Source: BOG-938 sp035524315
Lineage (GTDB): Bacteria; Pseudomonadota; Alphaproteobacteria; Caulobacterales; Caulobacteraceae
Direction: 5' to 3'
Assembly: GCA_035524315.1 (NCBI GenBank)
Contig: DATKPD010000012.1
Coordinates: forward strand, 41,955-105,954
Length of the DNA stretch: 64,000 nt
Position 1 is the stretch's first letter. The number at the start of each line of letters is the position of its first letter. This document shows positions 59,396-64,000 of the stretch, piece by piece. Position numbers and translations under genes: made by a program. The notes beneath the pieces are model-generated. The model worked only from the letters and a program-made list of their open reading frames with translations. It ran no database searches and had not been told where the DNA came from.

Positions 59396-59686
59396 TCAAC
59401 CCTTGGCCAGGCGACGGCGGTTCGCGCGCACCTTGCGTCGATAATGAACCAGCGTCCTGGCGGCGGCGGTTGGCGGCGACGCGCCGAGCCCCCCGGTGAT
59501 GGCCAGCATCTGCAGTTCCAGCCCGGCGGCGAGCTTCTCGTTGATCATGGCGCTGACTTCGGCGCCGGCCGCGGGGCCGCCGGCGGCGATCTTCATCGTG
59601 CGCAGCCCGATGACGGTCGACGCCTCGAACGCCAGCGACCAGGCGTTCAGCCCGATGCCGAACCAGGGATTTGTGCGGCCCGCCAT
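59396..59686 (-). CDS. Small conserved hypothetical protein
   Basis: 96 aa. MAGRTNPWFGIGLNAWSLAF, STVIGLRTMKIAAGGPAAGA and the strongly basic end HYRRKVRANRRRLAKG give a recognisable layout seen in small uncharacterised alphaproteobacterial proteins: an amphipathic helix with a Gly/Ala hinge, a middle acidic helix (EVSAMINEKLAAGLELQ), and an Arg-rich tail. Function unknown; a phasin-like helical bundle is one possibility. ATG 59686 chosen as the start of this pattern. Confidence 0.65.
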   Translation of the reverse strand: MAGRTNPWFGIGLNAWSLAFEASTVIGLRTMKIAAGGPAAGAEVSAMINEKLAAGLELQMLAITGGLGASPPTAAARTLVHYRRKVRANRRRLAKG

Positions 59687-59837
59687 CAGCTGAGCCCCAG
59701 GGGCGAATAGTTTGTCATGGTGTTGATCCCAACCTCTGCCTGAGCCAACGCCCCGCGCACGCGGCGGTTCAATGGCCGCTCGGCGCGGCGGGCCGCCATC
59801 CACCTTAGCAGTAAGCGAGGCGGTGAAGGGGCCGCGT

Positions 59838-60590
59838 TTACGAGGCCAACGCCGCGGTCAGCTGGGTCCGCAGGAAATCCGCCGCCCGCCGCTGCCCGGC
59901 CGGGTCGCCGATCAGGTCCTGACGCATCTCCAGTTCCAGGTAATCCAGGCCCCGGTCGCGCGCATGGATCCTGGCCGAATAGTCGGTCTCGTCCATGGCG
60001 TAAGGCTGATTGTCGCCGACCACGAGCCCCGGGACGGCCGACAGCCGCGCCAGGACCGCGCGCGAGAAGTCCGAGCCTTGGTCGCGCAGCACGCCGTAGG
60101 CCCAGGGGCGGTCCTGATCATTCATGCGCGGGGTGAAGCTGTGCATGAACACCAGTACGGTCGGCCGCCCCCGCCGCGCCCGCGCATCGAGCTCGTGGGC
60201 GATCGCGGCGTGATAGGGCGCGTGGATTTCGCGCTCGCGGGCGTCGCGGGCCTGGCGCGACAATCCCGCGTTTCCAGGTATGCGAATTCCGTCCGAGACC
60301 TCTGGAATCGAGTCGGCCCGGCCGGGCGCGCGATTGCAGTCGATCACCAGGCGCGAGTAGCGTTGGGCGATGAGGGGCGCGTCCAGGCTTGCGGCAAGTC
60401 GTCGCGTCACCTCGCCGGCGCCGATGTCCCAGGCTATGTGCAGATCGAAGGCGGCGTCCGAAAGTCCAAGCCGATTCAGGCTTTGCGGCGTATCGCGCCC
60501 AGCATGATCGCAAATGAACAAAAAGGGCCCTCCGGCGCCAAGGCGCTCGGCAACCACAGGATGCGACTCATTTTCTGCGATTAGGCTCAT
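59838..60590 (-). CDS. N-formylglutamate amidohydrolase family protein
   Basis: 250 aa. GPFLFICDHAGRDTPQSLNR with the metal-binding Asp-His, DLHIAWDIGAGEVTRRLA, YSRLVIDCNRAPGRADSIPE and VLVFMHSFTPRMNDQDRPWA form the FGase pattern. True N-formylglutamate deformylases finish one route of histidine degradation; many homologues like this one, without hut genes nearby, act on unknown formyl or acyl amino acids. ATG 60590. Divergent from the transglutaminase gene, 36 bp apart. Confidence 0.9.
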   Translation of the reverse strand: MSLIAENESHPVVAERLGAGGPFLFICDHAGRDTPQSLNRLGLSDAAFDLHIAWDIGAGEVTRRLAASLDAPLIAQRYSRLVIDCNRAPGRADSIPEVSDGIRIPGNAGLSRQARDAREREIHAPYHAAIAHELDARARRGRPTVLVFMHSFTPRMNDQDRPWAYGVLRDQGSDFSRAVLARLSAVPGLVVGDNQPYAMDETDYSARIHARDRGLDYLELEMRQDLIGDPAGQRRAADFLRTQLTAALAS

Positions 60591-60626
60591 CAACAAATCA
60601 CCGGGGGGTGCTTAGCGCTATTGGCC

Positions 60627-61535
60627 ATGCCCAGATTGCACATCCGTCACCGGACGACATACCGCTATCGCAAGCCGGTGACCTTCGGCGAACATCGCCT
60701 GATGGCGCGTCCGCGCGAAAGCCACGACCAACAGGTGCTGTCGTTCCAACTGCAGATCGAGCCGGCCCCCTCTTCCCTGCGTCACGTGCACGACATTTTC
60801 GGCAACTGCGTGTCGGTCGCGCTGTTCGACCGTCCCTCCGACGTGCTCAGCTTCGAAAGCCTGGTCGAGCTCGATCACAACCCCAGCGAACCGTTCGCCG
60901 ATGCGCTGGAGGCGATCGCCCCGGAGGGCGAGGCGCCGTTCGACTACCACGCCGAGGACGCGCCCGACCTGATGCTGTCCATCCGGCGCGAGTTCGCCGA
61001 TTCCGAAGCAGCGCTCGACAATTGGGTGCGCCGGTTCCGGCGTTGGAACGAGCCCACGCCCGTGCTGCCGCTGCTGATGGACATGACGCGCGCAATCCAC
61101 GCCGAGTTCTCCTACAAGCGCCGGCTGGAAAACGGCGTGCAGACGCCCGCCGAGACCCTGGACCGCAAGACCGGCACCTGCCGCGACTTCGCGGTGCTGA
61201 TGATGGAGGCGGCCCGCACTCTCGGCCTGGCGGCCCATTTCGTGTCCGGCTACATCTATGTGCCGACCGCGCCCGGAGCCGCCGGCGCGCGCGCCGGAGG
61301 CGGCCACACCCACGCCTGGATCGAGGTCTATCTGCCCTCATGCGGCTGGGTCGAATTCGATCCCACCAATGGCCTGATCGGCAACCGCGACCTGGTGCGC
61401 GTCGCCGCCGTGCGCCATCCCCGGCAGGCCACGCCGCTTTGGGGCAGCTGGGCGGGCGCGGCCAGCGACTACATCGGCATGGACGTCGAGATCAGTCTGA
61501 CCATGGAGCCCGAGTTCGCGCTCGACGTGGCCTAG
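60627..61535 (+). CDS. Transglutaminase-like cysteine protease/amidase
   Basis: 302 aa. The N-terminal beta domain (LHIRHRTTYRYRKPVTFGEH, the Bact_transglu_N type) precedes a transglutaminase core with a complete triad: Cys in RKTGTCRDFAVLMMEAAR (about C185), His in GGHTHAWIEVYLP (about H229) and Asp in WVEFDPTNGLIG (about D245). Such proteins act as peptidases or amide-bond enzymes, often on cell-wall or small peptides. ATG 60627 chosen over TTG 60621. Same strand as a second transglutaminase 0.5 kb downstream. Confidence 0.9.
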   Translation: MPRLHIRHRTTYRYRKPVTFGEHRLMARPRESHDQQVLSFQLQIEPAPSSLRHVHDIFGNCVSVALFDRPSDVLSFESLVELDHNPSEPFADALEAIAPEGEAPFDYHAEDAPDLMLSIRREFADSEAALDNWVRRFRRWNEPTPVLPLLMDMTRAIHAEFSYKRRLENGVQTPAETLDRKTGTCRDFAVLMMEAARTLGLAAHFVSGYIYVPTAPGAAGARAGGGHTHAWIEVYLPSCGWVEFDPTNGLIGNRDLVRVAAVRHPRQATPLWGSWAGAASDYIGMDVEISLTMEPEFALDVA

Positions 61536-61547
61536 GATCCGCACGCT

Positions 61548-61826
61548 TCAGGACGCATTCTCCGTGCCGATGAAATCGACCGTCGCGCCCATCTTGACGG
61601 CCCTGCCCAGCTCCACAGCATCCCAGTTGGTCAGGCGCACGCAGCCGTGCGACTGGCGCTTGCCGATCGCCGCCGGGTTAGGCGCGCCGTGGATGCCATA
61701 GGTCGGGATGCTGAGTGCGATCCAGGTCTCGCCGACCGGGTTGTTCGGTCCAGGCGCGATCTTCAGCCCTACTGGGCTCCGCCGAGCGTCAAGGCCGCTC
61801 TTGATCGGAAGAACAAAAGTTTCCAC
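61548..61826 (-). pseudogene. Truncated L,D-transpeptidase (YkuD) remnant
   Basis: 92 codons. GPNNPVGETWIALSIPTYGI, HGAPNPAAIGKRQSHGCVRL and TNWDAVELGRAVKMGATVDF are the C-terminal half of a YkuD domain, with the catalytic SHGCVR intact. The N-terminal half of the catalytic domain, and any signal peptide, is missing: in-frame sequence upstream (LNANVAEHVSQ) soon reaches a stop. A GTG at 61826 opens the frame but has no good ribosome-binding site. The gene probably lost its 5' part by deletion and cannot make a working exported enzyme. Confidence 0.7.
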
Positions 61827-62059
61827 CTGCGAAACATGCTCGGCGACGTTGGCATTTAGTATTTCTTTTCAGCGAAAAAGCCACCCATGAGGCGGTATTT
61901 TATTTGTTATCTGGTCGACAATACAGGCGTCCACGATCACGAATTTCGCAAAACCGCCAAAATCGGTTGGCATTTGTGGAACACAGCGCTCGCTGAGGGG
62001 GTTGTTGGTCAACATTCGGCTTCGGCCGTCGGCATCAACATGACCCCACGAGCATTCCC

Positions 62060-62914
62060 ATGAAAATCCGCTGCGGATATCGGATTTCGTTCAATTGTCT
62101 GAACCCCACGCCCGTCAATCTGAAGCTGCACGTCCACCCGGATCGTGTGCGCGATCTGGTGACGGTCGATGACATGCAGACCAGCCCTCAAGCGGTGGTG
62201 CGCCAGTGCATGGACGAGTTCGGCAACCTGATCACCCGCGTGCACGCCCCTGCCGGCCCGATCACTTTCTCATCGGACTTCGTGGTGCAGGACAGCGGCC
62301 TGCCCGACCGGCAGAACCCGGAGGCCGAACAGGTGCTGGTCGAGAACCTGCCGCCCGAGACCCTGCCCTTCCTGCTGCCCAGTCGGTATTGCGAGAGCGA
62401 TCAGCTGTCCGATCTGGCTTGGTCGCTGTTCGGGTCGACCCCTCCAGGCTGGGCTCGGGTCCAGGCGATCGTGGACTATGTCCATCACCGGATCCAGTTC
62501 GGCTACCGCTTCGCCCGCTCCAACCGCACCGCGGCCGAGGGTCACGAGGAACAGGTCGGGGTGTGCCGGGACTTTGCCCACCTGGCCGTCGCCCTGTGCC
62601 GGGCGATGAATATCCCGGCGCGCTATTGCAACGGCTATCTCGGCGACATCTGCGTGCCCGCGGTGGATGCGCCCATGGACTTCAGCGCCTGGTTCGAGGC
62701 CTACCTCGAAGGCGGTTGGTACACCTTCGACGCCCGCCACAACCAGCCGCGCGTGGGCCGGGTGGTCATCGCGCGCGGGCGCGACGCGGCCGACGTGGCC
62801 ATGACCCATACCTTCGGTACGGCGTGGCTGACCGAGTTCCAGGTGATCACCGAAGAGGTCGGCGAGGATTATACGGTCGAAACGCCGCAGCGATCCTTGA
62901 TCGCGGCGGAGTAG
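62060..62914 (+). CDS. Transglutaminase-like protein with altered catalytic His
   Basis: 284 aa. The N-terminal domain starts MKIRCGYRISFNCLNPTPVN; the transglutaminase core follows: PGWARVQAIVDYVHHRIQFG, Cys in EEQVGVCRDFAHLAVALC (about C169), RYCNGYLGDICVP, MDFSAWFEAYLEGGWYTFDA (Asp about 224). At the place of the triad His (HAW in other members), this protein has Ser (FSAW, about S209). IARGRDAADVAMTHTFGTAW is a subfamily motif. It may still bind substrate or use another base. Related alphaproteobacterial proteins are unstudied. Confidence 0.85.
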   Translation: MKIRCGYRISFNCLNPTPVNLKLHVHPDRVRDLVTVDDMQTSPQAVVRQCMDEFGNLITRVHAPAGPITFSSDFVVQDSGLPDRQNPEAEQVLVENLPPETLPFLLPSRYCESDQLSDLAWSLFGSTPPGWARVQAIVDYVHHRIQFGYRFARSNRTAAEGHEEQVGVCRDFAHLAVALCRAMNIPARYCNGYLGDICVPAVDAPMDFSAWFEAYLEGGWYTFDARHNQPRVGRVVIARGRDAADVAMTHTFGTAWLTEFQVITEEVGEDYTVETPQRSLIAAE

Positions 62915-62952
62915 AATGGCGCCGGCCATAAGGGCCCTTTGAAAGCCCCCTT

Positions 62953-63561
62953 GTGACCCCGCAGCCCCCGCCCGCCCCGGACTCCAACGCCCAAGGCGCG
63001 ATCTTTCCCCCGCATATCGAAGAGACGATCGACGCCATAGCCAAGCTGCACGCCGATCACGAACGGCAGGCCACGGCGATGGAGAGGCTGGTCGAGCGAT
63101 TGACCAATTTGTTCGCCCAGCCGTGGTTCGTCGCCGTGTTGACGCTGATCGTCGGCGCGTGGATGGCGGGCAACGGGCTCTGGTTCGGCCTTGGCCACAC
63201 CGTCCTCGACCCGCCGCCGTTCTACTGGATGCAAGGCGCACTGGCCCTCGCGGCCGTCTATATGACCAGCCTGGTCCTGACCACCCAGCGGCGCGCCAGC
63301 CGGCTGGCGATCCAGCGCGAGCGTCTGACCTTGGAGCTGGCGATCCTGGCCGAGCAGAAGAACGCCAAGATCATCCAGCTTCTGGAAGAGCTGCGGCGCG
63401 ACCATCCTCAGATCCCCGATCGCAGCGACCCGATCGCCGAACAGATGTCGACGCCCGCGGATCCTGGCGCCGTGCTCGAAGCGATCAAGGAAACGCACGA
63501 GACCCTGATGGCGGAGGACGCCGCCATGCCCGCCACGGAATCCGACAGCCCCGGCGTCTAG
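62953..63561 (+). CDS. DUF1003 membrane protein
   Basis: 202 aa. Two membrane helices (FVAVLTLIVGAWMAGNGLWF; PFYWMQGALALAAVYMTSL) joined by GLGHTVLDPPPF, then a long amphipathic helix (QRERLTLELAILAEQKNAKI, IQLLEELRRDHPQIPDRSDP), match DUF1003: W-x-N in helix 1, DPxPF, and a basic TTQRRAS region. Function of the family is unknown. GTG 62953. The stop codon shares CTAG with the treY stop. Confidence 0.8.
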   Translation: MTPQPPPAPDSNAQGAIFPPHIEETIDAIAKLHADHERQATAMERLVERLTNLFAQPWFVAVLTLIVGAWMAGNGLWFGLGHTVLDPPPFYWMQGALALAAVYMTSLVLTTQRRASRLAIQRERLTLELAILAEQKNAKIIQLLEELRRDHPQIPDRSDPIAEQMSTPADPGAVLEAIKETHETLMAEDAAMPATESDSPGV

Positions 63562-64000
63562 CGCGGCAGGTGCCCGCGGACGGGTCCGGTCTCCTTGAAG
63601 AACACTCCCGCCGCCTTGCCCGACAGTAGGCTGGCCACAGGAGGCGCGGGTTGGAGGCGTGCGTCGCGGGCCTGCAGAATGTCACGCCAGGCCCCCGGAA
63701 TCTCGGTCTCGCGGGTCTCCAGGCAGGCGTCCGGGCCAGCGGCGTCCCTGAAGCGGGCAGGAAAGCGGGCGGCGACCACCAGCACGGCTTGGTCGCCCGC
63801 CCGCCGCGTGAAGGCGCAGACAGCGTCGGCGTCCGGGCCGGCCACCGTCACGGGCCGATAGTCGCCGTCAGCGAACAGAGCCGGCGCGCTCTGACGCAGG
63901 GCCAGAAGCCGCGCCGTGGCGGCCAGCTTGAAGCCGCCGGTGCGCCAATCGGCCATCCAGTCGTCGAGGCTTCCCCCTAGCGCCGCCTCCAGCAGCTCGG
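63558..64000 (-). CDS. treY: Maltooligosyl trehalose synthase, C-terminal part (5' end outside window)
   Basis: Only the last 147 or so codons are in the window. FKLAATARLLALRQSAPALF, ADGDYRPVTVAGPDADAVCA and the AFTRRAGDQAVLVVAARFPA strands match the C-terminal beta domain of TreY, the GH13 enzyme that turns the reducing end of maltodextrins into a trehalose unit for release by TreZ. The rest, with the active site, lies beyond base 64000. Assignment rests on the C-terminus only. Confidence 0.8.
   Translation of the reverse strand, partial: ELLEAALGGSLDDWMADWRTGGFKLAATARLLALRQSAPALFADGDYRPVTVAGPDADAVCAFTRRAGDQAVLVVAARFPARFRDAAGPDACLETRETEIPGAWRDILQARDARLQPAPPVASLLSGKAAGVFFKETGPVRGHLPR

Overview
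The window is strongly GC-rich, densely packed chromosomal DNA that reads as an alphaproteobacterium of the Caulobacteraceae (Caulobacter/Phenylobacterium type). Support for this: the C4 haem route (5-aminolevulinate synthase), a MucR/Ros regulator, a single bifunctional SpoT downstream of rpoZ, the cluster pyrE-pdxJ-acpS-lepB-rnc-era-recO-parC, a TonB-dependent receptor of the Xanthomonas/Caulobacter subfamily, and many GTG/TTG starts. No insertion sequence, prophage or CRISPR array was seen.

Layout. 1-10.5 kb: end of glyA, mucR, haem genes hemA and hemB, small membrane proteins, a methyltransferase, a lipase-like hydrolase coupled to an OmpW porin, motB and bpt. 10.5-22.8 kb: a long minus-strand housekeeping block (folK, rpoZ, spoT, a polytopic membrane protein, pyrE, pdxJ, acpS, lepB, rnc, era, recO, parC), several genes coupled by 4-bp overlaps. 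22.8-34 kb: NYN nuclease plus family-5 uracil-DNA glycosylase, smpB-dapA, a soluble lytic transglycosylase, two RNA methyltransferases, hrpB and an amino-acid permease. 34-43 kb: signalling and envelope genes: an orphan hybrid kinase, a metallo-beta-lactamase-fold hydrolase, an OmpR/EnvZ-type pair, a lone receiver, a KGG stress protein, the lemA-TPM-TPM operon and a LuxR-type regulator with a degenerate receiver.

43.5-49.2 kb: a two-gene membrane glycosylation cassette (a GT2 polyprenyl-phosphate glycosyltransferase, and a GT-C-like protein fused to a GtrA flippase domain), divergent from the ergothioneine genes egtB-egtD. 49.2-57 kb: a secreted orphan protein, tRNA-Ser(GCT), and then the most distinctive accessory locus: a TonB-dependent receptor, a secreted phosphoesterase of the AcpA/phospholipase C superfamily, and a convergent two-component system. 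A perfect 9-bp inverted repeat with an extra half-site lies upstream of the receptor. I infer a regulated uptake system for a phosphorylated or phosphoester nutrient.

57.4-64 kb: mobA, a divergent Nramp-family transporter, N-formylglutamate amidohydrolase, two transglutaminase-fold proteins flanking a truncated L,D-transpeptidase, a DUF1003 protein and the 3' part of treY. All functions are read from sequence motifs and family knowledge; no database search was run.
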